A stretch of DNA of 64,000 bases, taken from positions 89,146,497-89,210,496 of the forward strand of contig JAMXBB010000001.1 of assembly GCA_024138015.1 (NCBI GenBank). Reading direction: 5' to 3'. Of the stretch, positions 1 to 11,483 are shown one piece after another (positions within the stretch are counted from its first letter, which is position 1; each line of letters opens with the position of its first letter). The position numbers and the translations under genes are program-made. The notes under the pieces are model-generated. The model was not told where the DNA came from and did not search any database. It worked only from the letters and a program-made list of their open reading frames with translations. Source of the DNA: Lumnitzera littorea (Eukaryota; Streptophyta; Magnoliopsida; Myrtales; Combretaceae).

Positions 1-159
1 AATCGTAAACTTATAAAAATTATACATGAAAATTTATAATTTTAATAAAAACTTGCACATAAATAATTTTTTATTTATTTTAATTAAAAAAACATTATAA
101 AATTATAAACTTATATAATTATACTTTTGACTCGCAATTGTATATATATATATACTTTT

Positions 160-448
160 TTTTTTCAAATTTCGAGATTAGCTTGTGGCCTGTTGATTTG
201 AGGCCAAATTAACACGTTGGGTTCTCCATGTTGAATTGCTTGAGCCCATAATGCCTGACGATTCAACAATTGAGTTAGGCCCACTCATGACTAGTCGTGT
301 TGGTTTAACAGCCTAACAAGTCAATTCTGAGTCGATATAGGGTTTGGAACTAGCCTTGAACAGATCTAGCTTGAAGTTTAACTTTTCAAACCAAGCTTAA
401 GCTCAAGCCTAATAGTGTTTAATTCAACTTGATTCAATTACATCCCTA
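160..448. repeat. hAT-like MITE remnant, right end only
   Basis: A GC-richer island in AT-rich DNA, with diverged GGCC, CAAGCTTAAGCTCAAG and GGTTTGAA words, ending in CATCCCTA. Read on the minus strand it begins TAGGGATGTAATTG, the style of terminus common in plant hAT-type MITEs. No matching left terminus or 8-bp target duplication was found, so this is a truncated copy or a misassignment. Confidence 0.3.
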
Positions 449-2377
449 GATATAATATATTCAAAAATTCAGATAGAATAGAAGTAAAAGACTTACATGC
501 TGAAACTTTTAGCATATTGGACACTTAAAGGGTGACATACTTTCAAGTGTTCCAGCAGCAATTGCAATTAATGAAAAATTTGGAAAAACTTGCTGTCTAT
601 ACCATGTCGACAATCACCTCTGCCGTTAAAAGAAAGGCCGGAGGCCGGGGGGAAGTGGTTGGGGGGGGGGGGGGAGGGTGGGGTTTGTTCCTCAACGGCG
701 AGACGTACGGGAGTAAGATTCTGAGCACATTTGTAAAATGGCAATCAAGCAATAGAAAACTTAGACAAGCATGGTTTGAATGTGCAATGAATTTTATGAT
801 GAGGTAATGAAAATGGAAGAAATTTGAAAATTTTTGCTTGGCATTGCTTATTATGATTCCCCTGGTCGAAAATAAAAATGATCCTAAAAGCTTTTAGGAT
901 TAAAAGCTACGAACTTCGACGTAAATAGATTGGCAACTTCATTTGGAGTCTGACGAGATACTCTGATTTCGGATTGTTTTGAATGATGTTATTTTCTATT
1001 TCATAAGATAATGAGCTTCAGATCATTTTTTTCATATAATACCTACTTTTAATTTCAAATAGTTTTTCAATTAAGAATATTTTATAGGATTTTAAAGTGA
1101 TTCAGAGAGTATTTATAAATGCCTATTCAGATCAATGTAAGATATAAGCACCGGAAAACTTTTTTTCAGTATAATTCAAATAAAAAGCGAAACACATGAG
1201 AATATTCCCTTTTTTAAGAAATTATTTTTAACAGAAAACTTCATTTCCGCCAAAGAGTAAGTTTTCCTAACTCACAGATACAACAACACTCACAAAACAG
1301 ACTCGTTACAAGGATCTTCTAAACCTCAATTTAGACACGACTTTAAAGAATACGGGATGCATGAAAAGAATACAACCATCAAGTAGCAATGTTCCATCTC
1401 CCTCCTTGCCTACCTTGCCTACCTTGCTGTATGTGTTGTGTTTAGCATGTTATGAAGACATCCTTCCAACTTAAATAAGGAAATACTTGAATTTGCTAGA
1501 GCAAAAAGCACGTATCAAGCCTCCAAACTTTCCTTAAATATAATTTTGCCAGATCTATGATGGTGGCAACATTTTATGAGCCTCAATTGTACTGATTATC
1601 TAAAGGACCTTAACATCCATCATTTCCAAGCTTTCTTCTTCTCTTTACTGAAGCTCAGTCTATCAAACTAAAGGACATTGCTCAGAAGGAAAACTTAGTT
1701 GCATGAGTTTCAAAGTTGTACTAACACCCCTAGTTCTATTAATGTACCCCTATACCCATATCATGTAACGGTGGACTCCTTAATAAGTATAAAAAATACA
1801 TAGATTTCCCTAAATAAGTATTATGACTTCATGAAATCTCATGCACATCAGAGGGATATAACTGAACAATTAAGAAATGTAATTTGGACAAGTTCACAGG
1901 AGTAGTTTATCCCCTAGATACAGAAAGAGACGAAAGAGACTTGTGCCTCCTAAGAGGAGCAGTTGAAGAAGAAATTGGCAATGAATCAATAGGATGCCTT
2001 GTTGATGGGAGATCTGTTTATAATAAGTATAAGACTTGGTGTCCTCGGCTTGACTTGCAGTGTTGGTTTCAGCACAAACTTCTTCCACACCACCCCCCAA
2101 CACCCACATACATTTGAAGAAATCAACTTGCTTCAAATACATGCTACAACAGTAACAGTAAGAAAACAAAAGTGCAGTGGCAAAAGACAAAAGAGAAATC
2201 ACATCTCTTGGGGGAAAAAACAAAGAAATAACAAACTATAAGACAATGCTCCTCTTTGCTATCAATGACCATTGTAGCCAGAAATCCATGCTCTGGAGAT
2301 CATTCATTGCCTTATGTTCCATTTCTCGAAACCACACCACAGCATACCTAAAGGGGTATGTAGATGTTCACCAGAAA
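449..2377. other. Non-coding stretch, no gene recognised
   Basis: AT-rich DNA with no exon-like stretch that I recognise on either strand. The short open frames here (about 80-110 residues) are low-complexity or start from non-ATG codons. The one notable feature is a run of 14 G at 661-674, followed by AGGGTGGGG. Confidence 0.5.
661..684 (+). repeat. Poly-G tract with G-quadruplex potential
   Basis: Fourteen consecutive G are followed by AGGGTGGGG, giving at least four G-runs in 24 bases. Such tracts can fold as a G-quadruplex, but they are also prone to length error in sequencing. The surrounding 40 bases are also GC-rich (GGCCGGAGGCCGGGG), which is unusual in this window. Confidence 0.7.
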
Positions 2378-2656
2378 TACCTTCAAAGAAGGCCCATAAG
2401 CACCATGCTCATCCCAACTACACATGAGCAATTTTTCCCATACAAACTCTCTTAGAAACAAAATGTCTAACTTTCTACTAACTCTTAACTTCACCTATTT
2501 CTAGAATTTTGGAGAACTCAACAACCGCCGCCTACAACACTCACCTACACATGCAATACAAACATGCAAACTAACTCCACATCAACCCCACACAACAACA
2601 CTCTACAGCAGAAGCATAGCACTGCACATCCACAAATGGCAGGGACATATCAATTC
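2378..2656. repeat. Diverged direct repeat, copy 1 of 2
   Basis: About 280 bp that recurs at 2739-3012 in the same orientation. Shared landmarks in the same order are TACCTTCAAA, CATGCTCATCC, ACACATGAGCAATT, CAAACTCTCT, AACAAAATGTCTAAC, CACATGCAATACAAAC, CTACAGCAGAA and AATGGCAGGG. No coding potential or transposon domain is visible. The copies are separated by about 80 bp and differ at many positions plus indels, so this is an old local duplication. Confidence 0.75.
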
Positions 2657-2738
2657 AATTGATATGAACTAGAAAATGTACACTACAAAAACTAAACTTT
2701 TTTAATTGATTGTTGCAAAAGAAAAGAACAAGCCCTGA

Positions 2739-3012
2739 TACCTTCAAATAAGGCCCACAAGCAACATGCTCATCCTAACTACACATGAGCAATTCTGCTC
2801 ATACAAACTCTCTCCTAGAAACAAAATGTCTAACGTTCACTAACTTCATCTATTTATAGACTTTTCAAGAACTCAACACCTGCCACTTACAACACTCACC
2901 CACACATGCAATACAAACACACACACTAACTCCACATGAACCCCACACTACAACACACTACAGCAGAAACACAGGCACTACACACCCACGAATGGCAGGG
3001 TTGTATCAATCC
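2739..3012. repeat. Diverged direct repeat, copy 2 of 2
   Basis: Second copy of the unit at 2378-2656, same orientation and same order of landmarks. It contains no open frame of note. Confidence 0.75.
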
Positions 3013-5920
3013 CTTTCATTCACGCCAACAAAAAAAACCAAGAAAAAAAAAACACATTTTCAACTGAATCAAGCAGAAAAACAGCATTTTCCCATGGTTC
3101 CATTTGCAGCAGAAATTTACAACAATAGGCTACATTGCTCAATGTTGCAAAACATTTTAGCATAACATAAGAGAGACAAGATGGTGTGGCTCCCTTCCAC
3201 CCACCCACCTCCCTCTGCAAGGGAGAGAAAAAGAAAAAGACTTGAAGAATTGAGCACAAGTCATTCTCTATCACGACCCAATAGAAGAGCACTAGAGGAC
3301 TTTGAAGCTCCGAGATATTCCAAGGCTTTTGCCAAAGAATGACCTGAGCTTTGTTAATTGAATACAGAAGATTGCTCAGGCAGCCTTTCAGCATCTTATA
3401 GGTATAAAAATTGCTGTTTGCTATCTTCTTCAATGTGATTTAGCCTGTTGCTAGCATAAGTCATATGAACTTCGCTTATATTGCGCTAACTTCCTCACTC
3501 TAAACCTCTCTCTCTCTTTGAGATGTCATGAATGTTCAAAACTCCATGGATATGCAGAAGAGAAAGCTCTAAAGTTATTGCTCAGCTGCCCCAAAAGCAT
3601 TATGGAAAAGTTCCTCCAATTTCTTTATCCAATATAATTGTGCGAATACTTTTTATGTTGGGATTTCATTGTAGTGGAATACATTTTTTATCTTTTTTTA
3701 TATGACATTTGTGCAGGGATACTCAGAAGTTTCTTTCAGTATGAGTCGGCTGACAGAAAGGTGCTCTAGTTCTCCTTTGAGAAGTCAGTAACATGGTATT
3801 CATAGGAGGGTACGTATAAGGAGAATATCCCTCTTTACAAGCATTGGCCCAACCCAAATAAAAGATAAAAATACAAAGATAATAAGAAACATAAGTACAA
3901 ATGTTGCACTTTCCAAAACCTGGGGATTCCAAAAGCATGCCACAAGCAATACAGACTTTACCATCACGTAAAGTTGCTTCAACTCACCTACTAGACCCTC
4001 ATTGAATTGTCCGTTTCAATCAAAAAATGAATAGCCAAAACTGGGGCTGGAGAATCTCCCTTGATGGGATAGGGTACTAAAAACTTACCTTATAGTTTGT
4101 CTTTTAAAAGGAAGATCATGCCCAAGTAGGGCAGCCTAGTGAAGTGAACCAATTCTGGGTTTGTCAAAAATCAAACTTCTGTTCATTCTAGGCCAAACTT
4201 ACTACTGAACTTGAGGATTAGCTTGTGGGGCCATGTCAGCACCCCCCAAGTTTGACAAGATGGGGTGTGTTCAATGGCCTTGTCTTCCTTAGGATCCACA
4301 AGTTAACCAAAAAGAGGAGACAATTATTTAATGTGATGGCATACTTCAGTCCAATTAAATTAAAAAGAAAAGTGGTAAAAGCAGCTGTTAGAGGGCACTT
4401 GAGAAGTGTTAATCATCAATTAGTGAACAGCAAAGTCAAATAAACACCTTATTATATCACCTTCATTTTTAGGCCTCTGGTTCTTTATCTAACAGCAGTA
4501 GGATTTCAATGAGGAAGATCTGCAGAAAGCAAGATTCTCTATGATCTTCTAAGCTTGATTACTAACCATTCCTTCCTATGATACCAAAGAAAGATGTGAT
4601 TCTAGCAATTTTTTGACTGAGAAATCCATATAAACACATCGTTTAATTGGTTGAAGCATACCAAGCATGATTGTAATTTAAGCCATACTTTCCTACCACA
4701 TTCTTCTCTCCACCCAATGTAAGGCAATGAATTCTCCTCACCCCACAGATGTCAACTGCACCAATTGTCATTTACTAAAACTTTTTTGGGGTGCAGAACT
4801 TGGTCAGCAAGGCGTTTGACTTTCAATGCAATAGTTGCAAGTTTAGGTCCTGCTATACCATATACAAGCCAAGCCAAACTATAAAGGGAGGCCAGCCCCA
4901 AATTTTATTACTTGTCAAAGAAATTACGGAAAGGAGAGGGCTACAACTTATCCCAAAGAGAGAGAGAGAGGAGAGCACTACAGGACCTAACTCTTCATGC
5001 AGCCATAGTTCAAATTACATCAACTAAAAAACCAAGACTAGTGAAAAAAAAAAATGCTATAGGAAGTACTAACAAAAGTTCCTTGCGAGAACTTTTACTT
5101 CAAAATCTAATATAAAAAATGAAATAATAAATCATGATAGCTAATTAGGTTCCTATGGAAGTACAAACAAAGTCACACTAAGGTTCAAGTGCTACGGGTA
5201 GAGTTCATGTGGGGGTTTGTTTTGCAAAAAGTGATTTGGACTTACCTTGATGTTTGTTATAATCAAAGCTTTAGAGTGGTTAAATATATTGTAGCAATCT
5301 CAACAAGTTGCTGTTACTAAAAACTTTTACCATCAAAAACTGGTGGAATGCAAAAGTGGCAGCCAACGACGAATGGTGGCAGATACCTTATCCTGGAAAA
5401 TGTCTTCAGAAAATGATGAAAATGAATTTTGTTTCTAAAGGCAGAAATCAATATTTGCACATCATCCATTTGCATTTTCCATAGATGTCAACTATCACCA
5501 TGAAAAGCCAGATTTTACCATTGTCTTCCATCACCACTTAACACAAAATCCAAAAGCATTTGCGACTTCTGTTAATTTATTATAATTGCAGAGTTTTAAC
5601 TATAATAAATGTGAAAAGAAGTGTAAAGAATGATTTCCCTGTAATAAAAACACCCTTAATATAATCATAAGCACAGTTCCACCCTCGATAATCAAAAGAA
5701 GTAAAATGAATTCCATCCTAACACGTCCCAGAGTTTACACTGCCATTAAAAGCAACCAAAGAGAAATGTGAAGCACCAAAAAAACTGGCTAGGGATTAAT
5801 TCCATTAAGCTCTATTACAGGTGAGTAAACATAATCTTCCACTGAACATCTACAGATACTTTGACTAGGATACAAAACACGATTAATAAACCCAAAAACT
5901 AATTCTAACATACCAGTCCA
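3013..5920. other. Non-coding stretch downstream of the NKAP-like gene
   Basis: No gene recognised. The longest open frame (minus strand 3020-3433, 137 codons) is rich in F, L, C and W from poly-pyrimidine runs and matches no family I know. A GA run lies near 4955-4970. The part closest to 5920 should include the 3' UTR of the minus-strand gene. A minus-strand AATAAA (plus-strand TTTATT at 5576-5581) is a possible, unproven polyadenylation signal about 340 bp past the stop. Confidence 0.45.
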
Positions 5921-7534
5921 TCAAGCATCGGCACCATCAGCAGCTTTAGCAGCGAAAGGATCATGAGTAGGTCCCACTTCTTGCCCTATATGACGCTGCA
6001 CCAGCCGCTGCAAATCTGCCATGACCTTGTGCTCCCTCTTGGCCTTCTCTTCATAATTGAACATAGCCAAAGCTCTCTTATCCTCAGCACTGTAAACCTG
6101 GTTTTCTTTCCTAATACGAATAGCATTCATTCTCTGGTGCCTACTACCACTCATAACATACCCTAAACTCTCGAATTTTTGAATCTCCTCAGCAGAAAGA
6201 CCCACTTCACCTCTTCGTGGAATACGCTTTCCTTGCTGAACATACTGCGCAATGGCATCACCTTCACCAGGCCTAAGCGCCCCTCCATAACTGATATGCC
6301 CCTCTGCCCTTGGCAATGGCATGGGACCCACCGCAGGTTCATTATCTATGGCAGGTTTCTTTTGGGAGTCCAGCAATTCCTTGAAATTAAGTGCCTCCAC
6401 ATTCACTTCTGACTTCAATGTCTCATTGCCAATGTTATTTACATCCCCCGGTGACTTCAGACACTCATTCGAGTCCTCACTAGCACTCTCATTCTCACTC
6501 TCACTTTCAGACATTTTCTTCCTACTACGACTCTGCTTTGATTTGGAAGAAGAATCCCTTCTCTTCTTCTTCTTCTTATTCTTCGATTTCAAATCATCAT
6601 CGCTATCACTAACACTATAATCACTCTCATTAGATTCACTATATCTACTCTTCCTCCTCCTCCTCCTTCTTCTACTACTGCTCCCACTACTTCTCTTACC
6701 CCGCTTGCTCCTTGATTTCTTTCTCATTTTCCTATCCGCTTCCTCTTCCTCTTCTGAATCTGAATCCTCAACTTCAGTTTCACTATCACTACCGCTCTCA
6801 GAATCACTCTCACTATAATCCACTTTCTTACTCCTTCTCCTCCTCAAACCAGAAGATCTCCTTTTCTTCCTCTTTCTCCTCCTTAATTCCTCCTCAGATT
6901 CAGATTCTGATTCCGATTCTAAGTCGCTTTCAGAATCACTATCACCACCAGAACTGGACTCTTTCCCCTTTTCTCTCTCCTCCTCTTTCCCATCGCTCTT
7001 CTCAAAACCCTCGACGAGCTTCTCTTCAATTTCCTCCTCAACATCGTCCATTGCGCCTCTAGGAGGACTCGGCGTGCAATTCCATATACAAAACTTCATG
7101 GCTTTCCTCATCTTTTGCCTCTTCAACCTCCTGTACTCCTCTTTGCTTAACCCTTTCAATTCCTCATCAGATTCCGACTCTGAAAATTTCCCATCCCTAT
7201 CAAGGTACGATCTTTTCCTTCCGAACCGCCTCGGAAGATCGTTTCGGGATACAGCTGGGGCTTTGGCATGGTTTCCATTATCAAAAGGACTGCGGCTCCT
7301 TCTTCTTCCTCTTCGATTTCTTGAATCTGGCGAAATTGCGTGATCCCTGCGAAGATAGGAATCACGGCTATTATAGCGGTCGTAGGAGTCGTAGGAGGGG
7401 CTGCGGCGGCGATTCATGTGGTAGCGGTCTGAGCTGTCCGAGTCGGTGGTTTGGTGTTGGTATTGGGGTTCCGATTCCTGATCGGAGTAACGGCGGCGGT
7501 GAGGGATCTCGACCGTAGATCGTGGCCTTCCCAT
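5921..7534 (-). CDS. MAS2: NKAP / MAS2 family nuclear protein (SynMuv-type C-terminal domain)
   Basis: A complete, intron-free reading frame of 537 residues ending in TGA. I place the start at the ATG at 7534 (MGRPRSTVEIP); the frame opens 11 codons further upstream, but only with a TTG. Residues 1-100 are rich in R, S, D and Y. A CIWNCTPSPPR motif lies at 149-159. About 185-360 is a long low-complexity stretch of alternating Ser-Asp/Glu and Lys/Arg blocks (SR-like, likely disordered, with nuclear-localisation-type KKKKKRR runs). The C-terminal 380-520 carries the hallmark NKAP domain: YGGALRPGEG near 416, GKRIPRRGEVGL near 434, GYVMSGSRHQRMNA near 457 and KRALAMFNYEEKAKRE. Family knowledge: animal NKAP is a nuclear transcription and RNA-processing factor, and Arabidopsis MAS2 is its homologue, linked to splicing and rRNA gene control. 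I infer a nuclear, RNA-associated role. The family call is firm; one-to-one orthology with MAS2 is not tested. Confidence 0.95.
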   Translation of the reverse strand: MGRPRSTVEIPHRRRYSDQESEPQYQHQTTDSDSSDRYHMNRRRSPSYDSYDRYNSRDSYLRRDHAISPDSRNRRGRRRSRSPFDNGNHAKAPAVSRNDLPRRFGRKRSYLDRDGKFSESESDEELKGLSKEEYRRLKRQKMRKAMKFCIWNCTPSPPRGAMDDVEEEIEEKLVEGFEKSDGKEEEREKGKESSSGGDSDSESDLESESESESEEELRRRKRKKRRSSGLRRRRSKKVDYSESDSESGSDSETEVEDSDSEEEEEADRKMRKKSRSKRGKRSSGSSSRRRRRRRKSRYSESNESDYSVSDSDDDLKSKNKKKKKRRDSSSKSKQSRSRKKMSESESENESASEDSNECLKSPGDVNNIGNETLKSEVNVEALNFKELLDSQKKPAIDNEPAVGPMPLPRAEGHISYGGALRPGEGDAIAQYVQQGKRIPRRGEVGLSAEEIQKFESLGYVMSGSRHQRMNAIRIRKENQVYSAEDKRALAMFNYEEKAKREHKVMADLQRLVQRHIGQEVGPTHDPFAAKAADGADA

Positions 7535-7578
7535 TTTGCTATAGGATAGGGGTTTGGGAAGGAACAATTATATAACCA

Positions 7579-7587
7579 TTTTTATAT
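7579..7587 (-). promoter_or_regulatory. Candidate TATA box of the NKAP-like gene
   Basis: Minus-strand ATATAAAAA about 45-50 bp before the chosen ATG, with a second TATATAA nearer the start. If used, the 5' UTR would be very short. A leader intron placing the true promoter further upstream cannot be excluded. Between it and the ATG, the minus strand reads AAACCCCTA, close to but not identical to a plant telo-box (AAACCCTA). Confidence 0.3.
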
Positions 7588-8581
7588 CAGGACTCACGCG
7601 TATATTATGATTTATCTTTTTATTTTTTTAATTTTATTTGAGTAATTTTAGTTTTTACCTCTAATAAATAATTAGGCACACCCCAATAAATTATGAAGGA
7701 TCAAAAGGCAGGAGATGACATATTTATTAAAATAGATTTTTCTATAGTATCATTCTTTTTATTAAATGTAAGTAGTGTTGTCATCTATTTTATTTTTAAT
7801 TTTATTATTTTTAAATTTAGACAATTAAACAAATTATGAATTTAACAATTCAAATTTAAAAATATAAAAATAAATAATGAGATAATAAGCATGATCAATA
7901 CTATCAAAATAGAGGATAGGACGTAGAATCTTCCTTATTAAAATATATAGATACTAGTTAATATTTTTTTTCAAAGTATGAGGTTTTTTTAAGTGTTTTA
8001 AATATTATTGTTATTTATACACCACTAATCGATTCATATAAAATATTAATAATATTGAATTTTTTTTCCATATTACAAGTTCAAGAATCACTAAATTTCT
8101 ATTCAAAAATTTTAATTCACCATTTATTTATACTAGCGTACAATATACTTGTGATGTGTGTACAGATTAAATAAAATTAAATTTATATTTTTAAAATTTA
8201 CTATTATCTATTCGATGAAAAATTATAATTTTTGTTAAATGATAAAAGTATAGATTTCTTCTTCTTTTTTTAATTTATACTTACTTTAAGTCTTTTAGTT
8301 TTTTATTTATGAGTAAATCAGAATTACGAATAGAAATCTATAAATGTGAGTGGACATCAATTATTATCATAATTATATTTTATTATAATCCGAATTTTAT
8401 TCATGTAATGTACGCATGTAAAATAAGGTAGTAGAGAAAATAAAAAGAGAGAGAAATCGTCAAGGAAAGAGATCATAAAACACCATGTTATATGGAAAGA
8501 TAGTAAAGAAAACGAGTTTTTAGATTGGAAGAGATTAATGAAAGAGAATATTTTTTAGTATAAAATTATTATAGTTTTAGT
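7588..8581. other. AT-rich spacer upstream of the NKAP-like gene
   Basis: Very AT-rich sequence with no reading frame, terminal repeats or RNA gene that I recognise. The proximal part presumably contains the promoter of the minus-strand gene. Confidence 0.5.
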
Positions 8582-11482
8582 AAATTATTTTTAATATTAT
8601 TTTTTTATAATAAAATTTTAATTAAAGAGTTAAATGGTAATATTTAAAAGAACGATTACTTAGGGATCAATTCACTTTAATAATATATATATGTATATAT
8701 ATTATTTAAACATCGAATAATTACCACTTGAGGTGTTTAAACTTATATAATTCTATCTATTTTCAAAATTATAAAATACCCGATATACATAAACGTATTT
8801 ACTTCATCTATTTCCATTATTATAGTCTTCTATTATTAACATCTAACAAGAACATCATCATAATTTTCGATGTCAGAGAGTTTTTCTCTTTATTTGTTTA
8901 ACCGAATTTCACCCGCATCAAAGTTACCATCGATACAAGAAACACGGGAATCAATTAAACTATAAAGAGGCTTCTTTTTTCCCCCATAAACTATAAAGAG
9001 GTTAAGTTGAATAAGACCAAGCAGCGTATATATCAAGAAAGAAAGTGAAAACGACAGGATGTAGGGACACAATTAACTTATTCGGCCATAAAATTCAAAT
9101 TTACACATTTGAGCATATAATTCAAATATATAACTGAGTGTAATATGTATCCATAGCTATTTCTTTTTGTTTTCGGCTTTTGTTTGTTTCATTTAAATCA
9201 TTTTTAAAGCTTGATCAAACGATGCCATACATTTATGTTTTCTTTCACATTAGATTTTGTATAGTATATAAGATTATTTATTTCTAAAGTTGTATTTTTT
9301 TAAAAAAATTATCTGTTGCATGCCTCCTTTCAACTTTTCTTATGCCAATTAAGAACATACTATATTTTAGTAATTTAAGATCTTGCTGAATAAAAATATT
9401 AAATAGCTTCACAGTTGGGGAAAAAAAGGGTTTCTTAAATAACCCATATTCTTTTTATTTTATAAGCCCAATGTTTGTATTTAGGTTGTGATTATTTTCT
9501 AACATACAACGTGGAATACTCATATATACAATATGTGAATAAAATTTTAAGTTGCATTCTAATAAAAACCGCTCAGTCCAATGACTTCCATTTAGAGATT
9601 ACTTTTACAAAATGAAACTGAAATAACTATTTACTCTTCTTAAAATACCTGTATAAAGGGGGTGAATAGATACAAAATAAATAGGGTATAAATCATACTC
9701 AAAAAGCCATCTTGTAAGGCATTGATTTTGAAGTTTTGAAACAAAAACCTGCTCTATGGCACTTCAAAATTACAGTAAACATTTATCCTGCAAAACCTAC
9801 AGGGTAAAGTGAACATTATGAAACCTATAATTTTTCTATCTTCCCATGAATTTCAAATTTAAGTATTATTAAGAAAAAAAATTATATATAAAATTATAAG
9901 TTTTTCCATGCATAAAACATATGAAATGTGTGGTGAAACCAGTCATATATTAATTTTTCTATCTCCATTATTTGAATTTCATGTGATATTAAACGAAACC
10001 ATTGAACTTGTAGCAAATTGAATGATCATTTGTAAAAGTTGAAATGTCTCATGTAAATTGGAAATCAAATCATTTATGATTGTAATTTAATAAATTTTAT
10101 AAAGTGAATATAGGGAATTCTAAAGCTCTTGTCATGTGTATCTTATAGTTCAAGATTTAAAGTAGGTACAAACGACAAAGTATAAAGATTTCATACATAT
10201 GAGAGCAAGTTTTGAAAATTTGATAACGAAACTAATTATGTAACTTTTGATGCTCACTCAGAATATACCTAGTGGAATAGAATATAAGTAGGTACCCTAC
10301 TTATCCCTTAGCCACCTTTCCATGAAATAATCTACTTAGTAATAATGGGAAAAGTGAAATATAATGATACTTTAGTGCAAAATGAGAGATTATTTTGAGT
10401 GTATTTTTTGTAAGCAACATAAAATTATATGTATATAAACTTTTAGAAAGAGTATGAGGACACCAAAATACTCCATGCCAATACAAACTTAAATATCTTT
10501 TCTTTTTTGATATTTTATATTTTATTTCATTAAATTGATTGATTAATTAAATTTTTTATTAGAAATATTACAAAAATATTTGTGTTTTTAGATTTTTACA
10601 AACAAATATTAGTATTTACATGATTCATGTTTTAAAATTAACTGTTTATGCAAATAAAGTGTTAATGCAGTTAATAAAAGCATATATTAGCAAACCATCG
10701 ATGAACTTATACTTAGTGTTATAAGACCTAGGTTAACTTGTCTAGTTGAATTCGATTTGACCCAATTATTCCATAAAATCGGTTTGAATCATTCCTATAA
10801 TCTTTATTGATAGTAATTTTAGTTTGACTTTATTGAACCAATTAGTCCAAGTCTTACCTAATTTTTATAAGAACCCACTAGGTTTTTTTAAGTTAAAATA
10901 TATTATTTTTCCTTATATTTTTAAAAAGGTACACTAATTTGTTAAAAAATATAAATAAAAGAAAAACAAAATATAAATCTTGAAAAGCTTTTTATTATAT
11001 TAATTCTCAATAATATATGTAAATTTTATTATATTATAAATAAATACGAATTATATTATATTATTTTTATTAGCCTTGAATCGCATTGGTTCAGTCTTGA
11101 TTTGACCCTCTTAATCCTTGAACTCCTCTCACTTTTGGGTCAAGGTTCGAATTTGATAACATTGTTTATACTACATATTTATCAAATTAAATGATGAGGG
11201 GTAAAATTAATGAGTTGAAATGTAATACGTTGACTTATGAATTTTGGAATTGGGAGCTTGATTAGATAAAGTGGAAGTAGATTGGATAGTGGAACCAGAA
11301 TGCTTTGTCACGGTATAAGAGATGATTGGGTAATGAAGCTAGTGAGATAATGAATTAATGGAAATTGCAATTGCAGTGGAACGCTGAAATGAGCTAGGTT
11401 TTGTTATGTCTATGGAGCCTGTTGTCGAATGCAATACGTCAGTAAGGGTCGAATGCAGTCAACATAGGGAAATACATTTTAG
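8582..11482. repeat. 2,901-bp block, left copy (probable contig-end overlap)
   Basis: This block is repeated without any difference I could find at 11484-14384, and the two are separated by one N at 11483. Equal lengths and a constant offset of 2,902 bp throughout argue that the two copies are overlapping ends of adjacent contigs. The content is AT-rich and non-coding apart from a hAT MITE at 10714-11164. The identical 60- and 61-codon open frames in the two copies are not convincing genes. Confidence 0.9.
10706..11172. mobile_element. hAT-type MITE with 8-bp target site duplication
   Basis: The element (10714-11164, 451 bp) begins TAGTGTTATAAG and ends TTTGATAACATTG; the reverse complement of the end, CAATGTTATCAAA, matches the start as a short terminal inverted repeat. 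The flanks CTTATACT (10706-10713) and TTTATACT (11165-11172) agree at 7 of 8 bases, as expected for hAT elements. The interior has GGTTCAA/TTGACC words typical of the widespread plant hAT MITEs that begin CAGTGTTRTCAAA. No transposase is encoded. Confidence 0.75.
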
Positions 11483-11483
11483 N
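11483..11483. other. Single-N assembly join
   Basis: One ambiguous base separates two identical 2,901-bp blocks. A one-base placeholder gap between identical sequences is what scaffolding produces when it fails to merge overlapping contigs. Confidence 0.9.

Noticed and set aside
3020..3433. 137-codon minus-strand open frame
   Set aside because: Phe-, Leu- and Trp-rich translation of T-rich runs, no recognisable domain, no supporting splice or promoter context.
5963..7518. Several plus-strand open frames of 65-116 codons opposite the NKAP-like gene
   Set aside because: They are Ser/Leu/Phe/Pro-rich mirror images of the SR and acidic repeats on the coding strand, with no family resemblance.
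7535..7567. Eleven-residue N-terminal extension of the NKAP-like frame
   Set aside because: It would start with TTG. The ATG at 7534 begins MGRPRSTVEIP and is the first ATG in the frame, so the extension is most likely untranslated leader.
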